Part shown: piece after piece, positions 22,301 through 33,359 of the stretch
How positions within the stretch are numbered: position 1 is the first letter of the stretch
How the letters are laid out: every line of letters begins with the position of its first letter
Notes under the pieces: generated by a model
What the model was told of the DNA's origin: nothing
The model's input: the letters and a program-made list of their open reading frames with translations, nothing else
Databases searched by the model: none
Assembly (NCBI GenBank): GCA_027627225.1
Contig: CM051034.1
Span: 42,927,048 to 42,991,047, forward strand
Source of the DNA: Congeria kusceri
Taxonomy: Eukaryota > Mollusca > Bivalvia > Myida > Dreissenidae
DNA length: 64,000 nucleotides
Direction of reading: 5' to 3'
Translations under genes and position numbers: made by a program

Positions 22301-22777
22301 AAGGTTAGATACCAGTAAATCAAATTCCCATAGGGTCCCATTATAAAACGGCAAATTTCCCAAGCATTTTTCTAGCATTTCCTTTATTTCAGATTGTGCA
22401 AGCCTGGTGTCAATTTAAAGATCAATCTGTCCTCTTTCAAATTTTGCAATAAAAAAGACATGTCATGTTACTTCTAAGAAAATGCATCTCATTTGAATGC
22501 AGGCACCGGTAGAAAACCGGGTTTCGGCAGTCATATTTCGACAAAAGCCCCATACCACAGTAAACACACCCCAAAAGTTCACCTTTCAAGTTAGCCTCCG
22601 ATGAAATGCACCAAAATGTTGCAGACACGCATACGATATTAGAAATAACCACAAAAGGTATATCTGAGATTGCTAAATGGCTTTTATGCCAGAAGAAAAG
22701 AGGAACTCTTTAGTAATAGTCACTACTTTTGAATGCACCACGGAGGGATACACAATGATTTACTGGTATCTAACCTT
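22301..22777 (-). mobile_element. 477-bp TIR element, AAGGTTAGATACC family (copy B)
   Basis: This is the duplicate of 5063-5539 with the same termini and length. A truncated opposite-orientation terminus follows at 22793-22898, giving the same hairpin arrangement. The internal small frame is at 22437-22652. Confidence 0.8.
22437..22652 (-). CDS. Small cysteine-rich open frame inside the 477-bp element (copy B)
   Basis: The 71-codon frame is identical in protein to the one at 5199-5414, as expected from the recent duplication. It is therefore not independent evidence for coding. Confidence 0.2.
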   Translation of the reverse strand: MVISNIVCVSATFWCISSEANLKGELLGCVYCGMGLLSKYDCRNPVFYRCLHSNEMHFLRSNMTCLFYCKI

Positions 22778-23637
22778 GAAAAAGACAATTTCAAGGTTAG
22801 ATACCAGTAAATCATTGTGTAGCCCTCCGTGGTCCAAAAGTAGTGCCTATTACTAGAGAGTTCCTCTTCTCTTCTGGCATAAAAGCCATTTAGGTATCAA
22901 CATACACTTGTACATTGCCAAATAAGACATGTGAAAACATATCAGTTGAAAGAACCATAGCCTTATTTGAAAAAAAAGCTCTCCAAACTGAAAAAGTTGC
23001 TTCGACAGGTACCGTATTCAAAACCTAATATTTCCAGACAAAGGCCGGTGACCCCTATTTTTTAACACTGTTTTAGTTTCAGTATACAATGACACATGTA
23101 TATGGAATGTTTTAACAAAACCTGTCGTTTGGAACAAAAGATATCCGAATATTTGATTATTAATTGATGTTTTCAAAGGCATATTGAATGCACAATTAAC
23201 CTCATTAAGTGTCCACTAAAAGTATTTTTTAAATGGTAACTATAGATAAAGGGCGTTTTATCATTAAACTGCACTTGGATATTGCCAAACGAAAGAATAA
23301 AACCCAGATGCATTTAAAAATCGCTTTATATAATTGAACATTGCTAGTCACACAGACTGCAAAAAGTGCTTTGACAGGTAATGTATTTAAACCCCAATAT
23401 TTCCGGAACAAGGCCGGTGACCCTATTTTTTAAGACTGTTTTAGTTTTAGGATTCGTTGACACATGTTTGTGCAAATTTTTAAGAAAATTGGACGAAATT
23501 GTTGCGAACGTCTTTAAGAACGAATAATGTGTTTTCTAACAAAAGTTTAGTTGTTAATTTTGTGAAAAGGTTCAATTAATTGGATAATATTGAAAGAAAA
23601 TGTTTGGTTAGTTGCTTTTGCTCAAATTATGTGTTTA

Positions 23638-24185
23638 AATGTTAACTACCGCGAGAATACAGATGAACACGGTATGTATTTTTTTTTATAATTGCACAAT
23701 TGTTTTTATTCCGTTGTTAAATCAGTCTGCAAAGAAAACATATTTATTTTTAATTTTGATATCTTTGTTATTCCATATGACGTTTTTGCATATCGGAAAA
23801 TTACTTTGTGAAACATTATATTGATCCTTAGTAGTTTGCCAAGAAGTAAGAATATCTTTCACGAACATGTTTTCTTTACTTACGTTTTGTATTATAGATT
23901 TGTCTAAATTACTATCAAATATTAGATTGGAACCGAAATTTTTAAGTTTTGCCTGAAGTAAGAGTTTTCATTTGCCGTGATTGTTCATATCTAGGAATCT
24001 TTTTACCCAAACTGCTTTGATGGCATTAAAAAATAATTAATATCTGTAAGCTTACGACCTCCGTTTTCATAATTTTGTGTTAACCGTTTTCTTTTAATTT
24101 TGTCCGGCTTATAGTTCCATGTAAATGTAAACATTTTTTTTTTTTCATTTCCTTCGACCTGAATAGCTTTTGATCTAAAACTATC
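23638..24185 (-). pseudogene. L1/Tx1-like LINE ORF2 fragment, middle part (copy B)
   Basis: This is the duplicate of 6400-6950, with the same minus-strand blocks and the same orphan TIR beside its 5' end (about 24184-24208). It has a slightly different poly-T run and the same frame breaks. Confidence 0.6.
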
Positions 24186-24849
24186 ACGCGAACATGGAAA
24201 AGCGGCCTACGTCGTAGTTTATAGGGGTTCTTGCTCGACGAATCGTCCTTATGTATGTAGTCGGCATTTGTCCCTGACACTCCTACTATACTATAATACA
24301 TAATATATAAATGCAATTTCCAGCATTGTATGATGGAAAGCATATGCATGCCATTGGGGCCCATCCGTCGTTCGCGTGTTAGTGCGTGTTTGGGTAAACG
24401 TGTTTAAAGTAAGGCCATACAAATTTGATTGTATGTTTAGCGTCCCCACGGTTTTTCGAAACCTACCAACAGGCAGGAAAAAAAAAACAATGAGTCGATA
24501 AAAACAACAACATTTTTTTCACAACTTATTCATGGCAGTGGTACAAGCTAAATCAAAAGTATACCTGCAAAACTGTTGTATATCATCTTCATATTGGGAA
24601 CCTACTTCAACATAGTATTTCAACTGTGTAAATTGACTAGTTGCACAGTGTTTTTACATATATTGGTAAAAACACATAAAAATCATTTTGTTTCAAATTT
24701 GTATATGCTTTCAAACTTGATTTTTCACATTGTCAATTTTTTTTTTTTTTAATGCATCCAAAAACCTACCAGCCCGAGGACGCTAAACATTATCTGACTA
24801 TCGGTGCAGCTTAGCGCAACGTACATATTACAATGAAAGTGCAGTTGAA

Positions 24850-25588
24850 ACGGATTACTACGGAATCCGTTAAGTGCCATATGAAAAATCGTGTTTTTTA
24901 CGACAAGGGCGAGACAAGAGAATTGCGCGAAACACGTAGCGAGACACGATATTCCCGCGAGACACGAAGCGAGGCATGATATTGTAACACGAGATCTCGC
25001 ACTGTCGCGGTATCCCATACCACGAAATCTCGCGGCAAAATATCGTGTATCGCTTCGTGTTTCGCGCAATTTTCGTGTCTCGCTTCGTGTCTCGCGGTTA
25101 AATATCGTGCCTCGCTTCGTGTCTCGCGCAATTCTCGTGCCTTGCGTTCAAAGATCGAGACACGAGATGCGAAGCGAGACACGAAGCGATATACGATATT
25201 CAGGCGAGACGCGAAGCGAGGCACGATATGATATCGTTCAAATATCGCCCGAATCTCGAGGTAGATTTTCAAACCACGAGACACGAAGCGAGACTCGAGA
25301 ATCCGGCGACATACGAAGCGAGACCCGATATTGTATCGTTCAAATATCGCCCGAATATCGAGTCTCGCGTCTACCGGTGCACCAGAAATTTATCAGGTTG
25401 TAGTTGTTTCATGTTCTTTTGTAAAAATGTCATGGGATACTATGACAGTGCGAGATCTCGTGTTACAATATCGTGCCTCGCGGGAATATCGTGTCTCGCT
25501 TCGTGTTTCGCGCAATTCTCGTGTCTCGTGTCTCGCCGTAATAGGCACGATATTTTATATGGCCTAACCGGATTCCGTAGATTACCGT
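24850..25588. mobile_element. CpG-rich fold-back TIR element with 'gaagcgagacacga' repeats (copy B)
   Basis: This is the duplicate of 7615-8350 with the same TIRs and internal inverted and direct words. It carries small internal indels and substitutions, more than in the flanking unique sequence. It ends 98 bp upstream of the candidate exon 1 ATG at 25687. Confidence 0.75.
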
Positions 25589-25686
25589 ATAGGACTGGCG
25601 TTTGAATCAAAGTGTTTACATCCGTCTTGTGTTTTGTTGGACGTGGTGTGTAAAAAGCGAATAACAGTGCATGTACGCAATAAAAA

Positions 25687-25882
25687 ATGAAAATATTCAG
25701 AGTTATGTATGCGAACAGATTATATAAATTTGTTTTTGGACTTTTACTATTTGGTGTTATATTTCTAAGTTATTTCTTGTATAATGCACGACAAGTTCTC
25801 GAGATCTTTCCCTATTTTTCTCCTGCGGCCAACCTATTTACACATCGGATTACCGTTGGGATTAACAGCGGATTCGCCGACG
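25687..25882 (+). CDS. Candidate exon 1 of a galactosyltransferase-like gene: cytoplasmic tail and signal anchor (copy B)
   Basis: This is the same exon as 8467-8644, but an extra upstream ATG gives MKIFRVMYANRLYK before the hydrophobic segment. The protein from MYAN onward is identical to copy A. The difference I see inside it (gga cta versus gga ctt) is silent. The donor at 25883 (gacg|gtatta) again leaves one base, which fits the 146-bp exon at 28933. It lies just downstream of the CpG-rich fold-back element. Whether it is really joined to the galactosyltransferase exons is inferred from phase, order and topology only. Confidence 0.5.
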
Positions 25883-26201
25883 GTATTACTCTTATATACA
25901 TATTTTTAGTCAACTGTTTTTATTTTTTTATTAGTTATTTTCTTATATAAGTTGGTTAACATATGAACACACCTTATGAGTGACAATGCATTTTTAGGCA
26001 AGTGTGCAATTTGAAGATCCGGTTTTTATTTCATTGATAAAATTTTTATATCACAACTCATTTTGTTTTATTTCTTTCATCATATAGAAAAAATAAAACA
26101 CATACTGTGGTTAGTTTGTGAGCAAGACAGTCTTTGAAATATCATATTAACATGAGTGACACGCCTTTGGCCATTTTGTGTAGAATTACCCGTCAAATAC
26201 C

Positions 26202-26482
26202 GTCTCCGTGGCCTAGTGGTTAGGGCGTTCGCCTACGGAGTGGGAGGTCGAAGGTTCGAGTCCTACACAGGGCTTGTTCTGATATGGCCGGTTGCCTACC
26301 CAGCAGTTAGTTAAATCAAGGGGTACCGATTGCCTTCCAGCCAAGCGCCCGGCATAAAGGATAGGAATCGGGGGTAAAGATGTTCATCAGTAAAGGTGTC
26401 TCATAAGTCAAAACTGGTTGGCCCTTAATCGCGAGAGGTGACACTATAATAAACAAACACTTTACTTTACTTTTACTTTTAC
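26202..26482 (+). mobile_element. tRNA-derived SINE (copy B)
   Basis: This is the duplicate of 8964-9243 with a more intact tRNA-like head (cctacggagtgggaggtcg) and the same body and 'acttt' tail. A few substitutions separate the two. Confidence 0.7.
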
Positions 26483-27213
26483 ATATTATTGAATTACACA
26501 AAAATAATTATTTCATTTTTACTTGTACTAAACGATTACCGGTATGTGCTTTGTAAAAGTTAAGTTTGTAATTAAAGGCAAATAACGTCCGCTTTGAAAT
26601 AACGTCCGCTTTGAAATAACACTTTGGTGAACATATACAAATTCGTATTGTTTTTTACAAAAAAACACAGTATTTCTTGCCTAACCATAGCTCTTCCAGT
26701 CCAACCTTCTACCTCATTATGCAGTGTCATTTAATTATCTCTAACGTGTAAGATACATAATCCGCCTAGGCAAAAAAGTGCAATAACTCTTAATATTTAA
26801 CCCGTGATTATGTTTCTGTGTTCTGGGACCATATCCACAGAGCTCCTTAATGAATACTGAGGTAATTTCTTTAAATCATAAAATTCCTTAAGTTTGGGGC
26901 TGGTTCATTTAAAGAGTATTTTGTCTTAAATTGTTTTTATCTGGTAAAGAATCAACACATGCTTCGTATTTTACCATATTTCACATATATAATATTGCTT
27001 TTCACAAGGAAAATTGTATTTGAATTTTTTCATTAAATGTGACTTAAGTCAAGATTTTCCTTAGGAGCTTTGTGGATATGGCCCCTTTTTGTCTCAATGG
27101 GTAAAAAATGTAACGTAATGACATGACGGCGATTACTATTTGCATCACAATTTCTTTCGGATTGTGAAGGGGTCTCATACAATTTTGAATTGTGAAAAAT
27201 GTGATTTCAGTGT

Positions 27214-27350
27214 ACATAAAAACCGGACTGGATCACAAACGACACAGAAAATGTGACAAATGAGAACATAAAAACCGGACTGGGTCACAAACGACACAGA
27301 AAATGTGACAAATGAGAACATAAAAACCGGACTGGGTCACAAACGACAGA
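27214..27350. repeat. 52-bp minisatellite, ~2.6 units (copy B)
   Basis: This is the same unit as 9993-10457 with only two full units and a partial one, so the array has contracted in B or expanded in A by about six units. Confidence 0.92.
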
Positions 27351-27930
27351 TGAAAAAATGGTGTTTGAGTGTGTAAAATGTGATCTGGGAATTCTATGTT
27401 TCTACACGGGTTTTATATTTAACAGAAACAGTTGGTACCTTTTCCGTCAACAATATATTTTTCAGAAGATTTTCGCAATCAAATAAGGTTTTAGAAAGCG
27501 AGGAAAACTTTGACCGATGTATGTACGTTTTCAGTGTAATAGTCCACTAATTAAAGCTCTTATATTGGACTAGCAAAAATGTACAACTGACAACGTTTGA
27601 GGGTTTGAACTTATCTAATGTAAATTGTAAATATTTCTTTCAATGGAAAAGATCTGATGAACTTAATCAAGATATGTTTATTTTTCACTAGCAAAATCAT
27701 CAACTAAAAACGTTTGAGGGGTTGAAGTCATCCAATATAAATTGTAAATATTTCTTTCAATGGAAGAGATCTGATGAACTAGAACAAGATATGTTTCATT
27801 CGATTCAGTCAACGGACTTGCTCACAATAATTATTGCTTTTAGTATACAAATGTAACATATAACATTAATAAACCCACTGAGAATAATACTATAATATTG
27901 AGGTATAATATTTATTATAACACATGCCTG

Positions 27931-28005
27931 GCCCGGCTAGCTCAGTTGGTAAAGCGCTTAACTGTCAATCCGGGGATCGTAAGTTCGAGCCCCAGCCCGC
28001 CCACA
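27931..28005 (+). pseudogene. tRNA-like sequence (copy B)
   Basis: This is the duplicate of 11072-11146 with a slightly better D arm (aaagcgc) and 3' end (cagcccgcccaca). The anticodon stem is still mismatched, so it is not called as a working tRNA. Confidence 0.5.
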
Positions 28006-28932
28006 TTACTTGTGTAGGGATTGGTTAAGAAAGTTTGAGAATTCAGCGTGTCATATTGTCATATTCGTGTCTCAGACAAGTAACAATTGTGCTTCCTATA
28101 TAATAACAATATATATTCGCTAAACTTTAGCCAATCAGTATTATAGTGTCGTTTAACCAACTTACGGTATGTGTCCAATATGTTTTTATTAATTGTTGCC
28201 TCGGAGACATAACATCAGGAGCTCGTTCGTCTTTTTTTTAGAGCAATAACAGAACTTTGGAAATAATCTAAAACGTGTAGTGCTAAAACTCATGCTTATA
28301 ATTGACCAATTAAAGCTTGTTTTGTCGAGTGCACTCAGTATATGTTCCATATTGCCATTGCCCACAGAAGACTTGTTAGTTGAGTTACAGAGGACAGTGA
28401 ATGGTATAGGGGTTTTCCCAGTCAAACGGCGACACTGAGACTTTAAGTAATCTTTGTGATACACTGCACATCGGTTTAACGTCTTCATTTTACTAGCGTA
28501 TACAGGCTTGCACATATATGAGTAACATGCATGCATGATATTGATGCATACTTTGATATCAAATTGGTTTTGGGGTGTGAACAGTTTTTAAGATTGCATA
28601 TTGCATTTTAATAATTATACATAATAAAAAGTTTGAACAACACAAGAGAGAGCGAATGGAAATTTAACGCTTCAAAATACCAGTTTAGACGTACGGTAAA
28701 TTGTAATTAACATGTGACTAACGAAATTGTGAATAAAAACAAAATATTAACCTAACCGGAATCCATATGCACCGTCGTTTAAATAAACCGTCGAGTACAT
28801 TGTTTACGATAAATCAGTCTGATAAATATAAATCATACCTTTGTACTTGTGTACCTAATATATTTTATATTACATACTATTTAAACCGCCATAAAACATG
28901 TTTTAAACACTCCAATATCGTAATTTTCACAG

Positions 28933-29078
28933 AAAAAATCAACGAGATGTCGAAAGAAGGCGTTGCCATTTTGGTTCCGTACAGAGACAGAAAAGAACAT
29001 CTGACACTGTTTATGACGGAAGTAGAACCTTTTCTTCAGAAACAAAACATCTCGTTCCATATCTTTATAATCGAGCAG
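28933..29078 (+). CDS. Beta-1,4-galactosyltransferase-like exon with PYRDR motif (copy B)
   Basis: This is the second copy of the 146-bp exon, encoding EKINEMSKEGVAILVPYRDR then KEHLTLFMTEVEPFLQKQ and FHIFIIEQ. Both splice sites (ttttcacag; cag|gtatgt) are intact, so neither copy is visibly dead. It is the copy nearer to the shared next exon at 54854, across an intron of about 25.8 kb. Because the exon ends at phase 0 but starts in a split codon, joining copy A to copy B would shift the frame. Only one can be used per transcript. Confidence 0.84.
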
Positions 29079-30544
29079 GTATGTCCAGAAAGATAATAAT
29101 CAGAATCGTTATATAATTAATGACACGTACTTACTTACTAACTTACTTACTTACTTAATCTTACTTATTACTTACTTACGTAGGGGAAGATCTAGGATAA
29201 TCATTTAGCGCTGAAAGCAATGCAGTTGTTTGATATTGCATAACATTGAGCAAAACTTGCTCTATTCAAATGTTAATAGCAACACACGTTTAAATTAAAC
29301 AGAACAGATTCGAAAGGTTTATTCTGATAGTGTCTAAACGAAATTCTGTCTGAAGTTTTGAATATTAGAAATCAAGAATTCAATTTAATGACCGTTATAA
29401 CATTCGTTTGTACTACAAGTTATTGAAAATGTTAGTGCACTGTTCAATATCATAGCGTCCGATGGATCTTTTCGACTCGTCCAAATAACTTAGTACAATA
29501 GGCACTTAATACTCGTTATGGTGTGTTTTGCAGAATGTTTTGCAAATATATTTAAAATACAATACTATTAAAATTGTATATTAGATATAGGAATAATGAA
29601 ACTCCAGAGACATCATCAGGAGAGAAACCCTTATTACCATCCGTTGGTCCTTTATTTGAGGCAAGTGACCAATTGCCTCACTTAAAAGGGAAAATACACA
29701 ATTGACAACATAGAAATCACACAATAGACACAAATGCACCAAAAAATGATTAAAGCTGGGGTTACCGCCTTGGAACTGTCAATACAAAAACACATTGGGG
29801 GCTTAACCCGGTTTAAAGGCATGCCGAACCTCACACTTAGCCCAGAATTAATCACAAAACACGCACTTGTAAATAAACTTTAACCTCATAGCATTGCAAT
29901 TCAAATTAAATAGTAATAAAAGAGAATATTAATTCAATTGAATTACAATTTAATTACTCAATGGTTGAATGTTCACCAGAGCAACAGAATTGCAACTTTC
30001 TGAGGCACGATGAAATGAAGTAAATACAATTACCAACTAAATCCCTTCTTGTTGACAAGATTTCAAGACCTAGCATCATATAATACAAATCCCAGATCAT
30101 CGTCGTGCATCTCAATCATTACTGCATATACTTATGCAAACAGAAAATGAAAAATTGTTAATTCTACAAAAACGTGAATCAAATACCAAATATCATATTT
30201 TGGTGTCTATGTGCCGTAGACACTTACTTGTTAATCTGTTATAACGCGTTTGGGGATAGGTTCTTAAGCTGTTACTGCTTAAATTAAATGGATATGTATG
30301 AAAGCTGTTTACCCAACGAGAAATTATTGACAGTTAAAAGAAAATCTCTAGCAAAAACTAACAGGCAGGTGTTATTGAGGATCGACAAAGTATACCCCTT
30401 TGATTGATACTACTGTATCATTTATAAATAACGTTTTTAGCATCCAATTTTGCATATTTACACTTACGTAAACGTTTTAAATATCACTATAAAATGATGG
30501 ATGAGACATTCCATTAACCAATAAAGATTTTAAGGAAACATTAT

Positions 30545-31400
30545 ATCTAGAAACCAAACTAAAGTATTTTTTTTAAAACGTAGTAAACTTTCTGCGTAGT
30601 TCATGAAACAAAAATCCTTGATTTAATAATTTCTTAGTTAGAGAAAGGTTACGTTTGTTGAAATCAGTTACTCGTGAACAGGCTCTTGCATAACGAACTA
30701 ACTGCGAAATATAAATGCCATACGGACTATACGGAATATTACCATCTAAGAAAGGGAAATTAACAATATCAAAATTGAAATCATCATGTTTGTCATACAG
30801 ACTAGTTTGCACTTTGTTTTTACTAATCGTTAGACGTAAATCTAGAAATGCAGCATCAGTGCTCGAAGAACTGGATTTATTTATTGTATGTGTGTTGGTA
30901 ATATCATTTGGGTATATTTTTCAAAATAAGGGTGATCTATATTAAACACGTCATCGATATATCTACTAGTTTTGATAAAGCTTGGAATTAAACTTAACTG
31001 TCTTTCTTTAGACAAACTAAGCATAAAATCCCTTTCATAACAGAATAAAAATAAGTCTGCTATAATTGGTGCACAATTACTGCCCAAAGGAACCCCTATA
31101 ATTTGCTTAAATTGAATTTAACAAATAAATTGTCTAAAAGAAAATTGAGAGCAGAACATAAATCTAGCTAAGTCCAAATAATATATTTATGTAATACTTC
31201 ATTAATGAAGAATGCTGTTGTGTTATTTACAGCCAAGTTGGTACATTTTTCTCTTGCAAAAGTTGTGTTCAATGAGCGTTACACGTTTATCTTTAATAAG
31301 ATTGTGCGGTAGAGTGGTGTATAAAGTTGAAAAATCTTAGGTTTTGAAGTTCGATGCTGTATAATTATTCATTTCAATTTTCGAAATGAATTTTTTATTG
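30545..31400 (-). pseudogene. Penelope-like reverse transcriptase fragment (copy B)
   Basis: The minus-strand frames include GVPLGSNCAPIIADLFLFCY, KTSRYIDDVFNID (catalytic YIDD) and DFDIVNFPFLDGNIP, then NLSLTKKLLNQGFLFHELR. Upstream blocks such as DFSTLYTTLPHNLIKDK are broken by stops and shifts. The order is that of RTs related to Penelope-like elements. The exact clade is uncertain because no GIY-YIG endonuclease is seen. Non-functional. Confidence 0.65.
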
Positions 31401-32434
31401 ATCAAACGAAGTATTGCCGGCAACGTGATTACACACTCAGAAGATAGTGTACAATTGCAAAGAAACTCAGGACTCGGCTAATAAAGTCGGACACTGTTCA
31501 CACTGAGATTTATGTGTGCAGTTCGCACAAAACAGTTATGAGAGCAAAAGATGATCTGGGGCCATATTCCAGAAACATCTTAAGTAAAATTGTATCCTTA
31601 ACCTTAAAAAAAACCAGTTTAACATTTTATTCCATTTGGAAAAGACATTGTGCTTAGTGTTTATTAGTTATCAAATTATTATTAACTACTGTGTACTGAA
31701 ATATAATGAAAATTCACTAATTTAGTTTTTTTTAATAACAATACAAAAATTGGCACTTTAGTGAAAATATTTTTAATGCACACAAAGATATAAGCCCTTG
31801 AGCTGACTATCCCATTTACGATTGTCAATTTTAATGATGTGGCCATAGTTATTCAATGTAATATAATAGTACTTGCCATATAGTACTTTCCACACTACAA
31901 CATTTTATCCAGTTCGTAAATCTGGAGATCTGTTCACATATCGACAGAGCTCCAAAATTCTTTACAGAGTTTAAACCATTTAAGACATGGTAAATTTTAA
32001 ATGAACAAGCCACATATTTAAGGAATTTTATGAGTTTAAAGAATTTAACTAAGTTTCTTCTAAGGAGCTTTGTGGATATTGACCCAGCGGTTCGTATTAT
32101 ATAAACAATATTTTTGAGAAAATAAGGAAAAACAAGAAACAAATTACATTCAAACTATATGCGAACTCTTTTAAAGGTTACGATTGTATGGTTGAGTTAC
32201 TAGATGCGTATTTTTATTAGTAGCCTTTTATACTGAAGCATAGGTCGGAATATATGTAGTGAGTTAATAAAATACAAATCATTACGTAGACATGAAACCA
32301 TTCCAGCTAAGTGAGATGTCGTTTTTTTTCTGAAAATGTAAATAGGGTCACAAGTGTGCCTTACACTGGTTAGGCATCAGATTTTCAGTCACTTGTCGGG
32401 TATATATCTTATTTGTTTAGTAATGGCTTTTTTG

Positions 32435-32480
32435 TACGCCCGGGCATACAGCAGTACGCCTGAATACACCACTGGCCTTT
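32435..32480 (-). repeat. Short dispersed repeat at the right edge of copy B
   Basis: The sequence gtacgcccgggcatacagca then gtacgcctgaatacaccact is the inverse of 57598-57645 (agtggcgtattcaggcgtac onward) with a few differences. It marks the right breakpoint of the duplication. Confidence 0.6.
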
Positions 32481-32484
32481 CTTC

Positions 32485-33345
32485 TCGATAACTTATTTGT
32501 TGAATTCAATGGGAAAATATTTAAACAAATTATTGGTGTGCCAATGGGTACTAACTGTGCACCGCTTATACCTGATCTATTTCTATATTGCTATGAACGG
32601 GATTTAATGCTAGGTTTATCAAAAGATAAAAAAATTATATTTGATTTATTTTTTAACCAAACAAGTAGATATATTGATGATATATTTAACATAGATAACA
32701 CTTTCTTTGAACAAAATATCCAAAACATTTACCCTAAAGAACTTTCCTTAAATAAATCGTGTTCATCGTATACAGATGCTGCATTTCTAGACTTTCATCT
32801 TACTATTACTTACAATATAGTTAAAACCAGTCTATATGACAAACGCGGTAATTTTAATTTCGAAATTGTAAATTTCCTTTTCTTGGATGGTAATATTCCT
32901 AAAGGTCCTTCCTATGGTATATACCTTTCGCAATAAGTTTGATATGCAAGAGTTTGCTCATGAGTTAAAGATTTCAACGACCGTAACCTTACACTAACTA
33001 AGAAATTATTAAAACAGGGTTTTTTATATCATGATCTACGCAATACGTTTGCTATATTCTATACAAAATATAATGTCTTAGTTTCTAAATACAATGTTCC
33101 TTTCAAATGGTTCTTATCTAACGAAATATCCCGCCCATCATTTTACAGTGATGTTTTGAAATGTGTTCGCCAATGTAAATATGTTAAAGTGAATGCTAAA
33201 CGTATACTTAATAATTTAGTACACTCTTTCTTATCAAAAGGATATAATGTGCTTATACTAAAAACACATGCTTATTACTTTTCGATACTGAATTTCTTTC
33301 ATCGTTACAAATTTGGTCGTTTTAAAATGGTGGATAAGAAGCTTT
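32485..33345 (+). pseudogene. Penelope-like reverse transcriptase C-terminal fragment
   Basis: A nearly open reading gives FKQIIGVPMGTNCAPLIPDL, TSRYIDDIFNID with the YIDD catalytic pair, AAFLDFHLTI, NFEIVNFLFLDGNIPKG and YGIYLSQ. After a stop at 32934 the same frame continues with NDRNLTLTKKLLKQGFLYHD and SRPSFYSDVLKCVRQCKYV. The fragment begins just before the GVPMG block, so the RT fingers are missing. It is the same family as 30545-31400 but in opposite orientation and clearly diverged, so it is a separate insertion. Confidence 0.65.
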
Positions 33346-33359
33346 AACTTTTAAAATTA

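Larger units (their letters stand above)
18627..32434 (+). repeat. Copy B of the ~13.7-kb head-to-tail duplication
   Basis: This is a near-identical second copy of 1363-15049, offset by 17,264 bases at its left end. It joins LINE sequence directly at 18626/18627, and at 32434/32435 it joins a dispersed repeat that recurs inverted at 57600-57645. It is slightly longer than A because it keeps 30787-31450, although its tandem arrays are shorter. The high identity means either a recent duplication with possible gene conversion, or two haplotypes assembled end to end. Confidence 0.92.
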
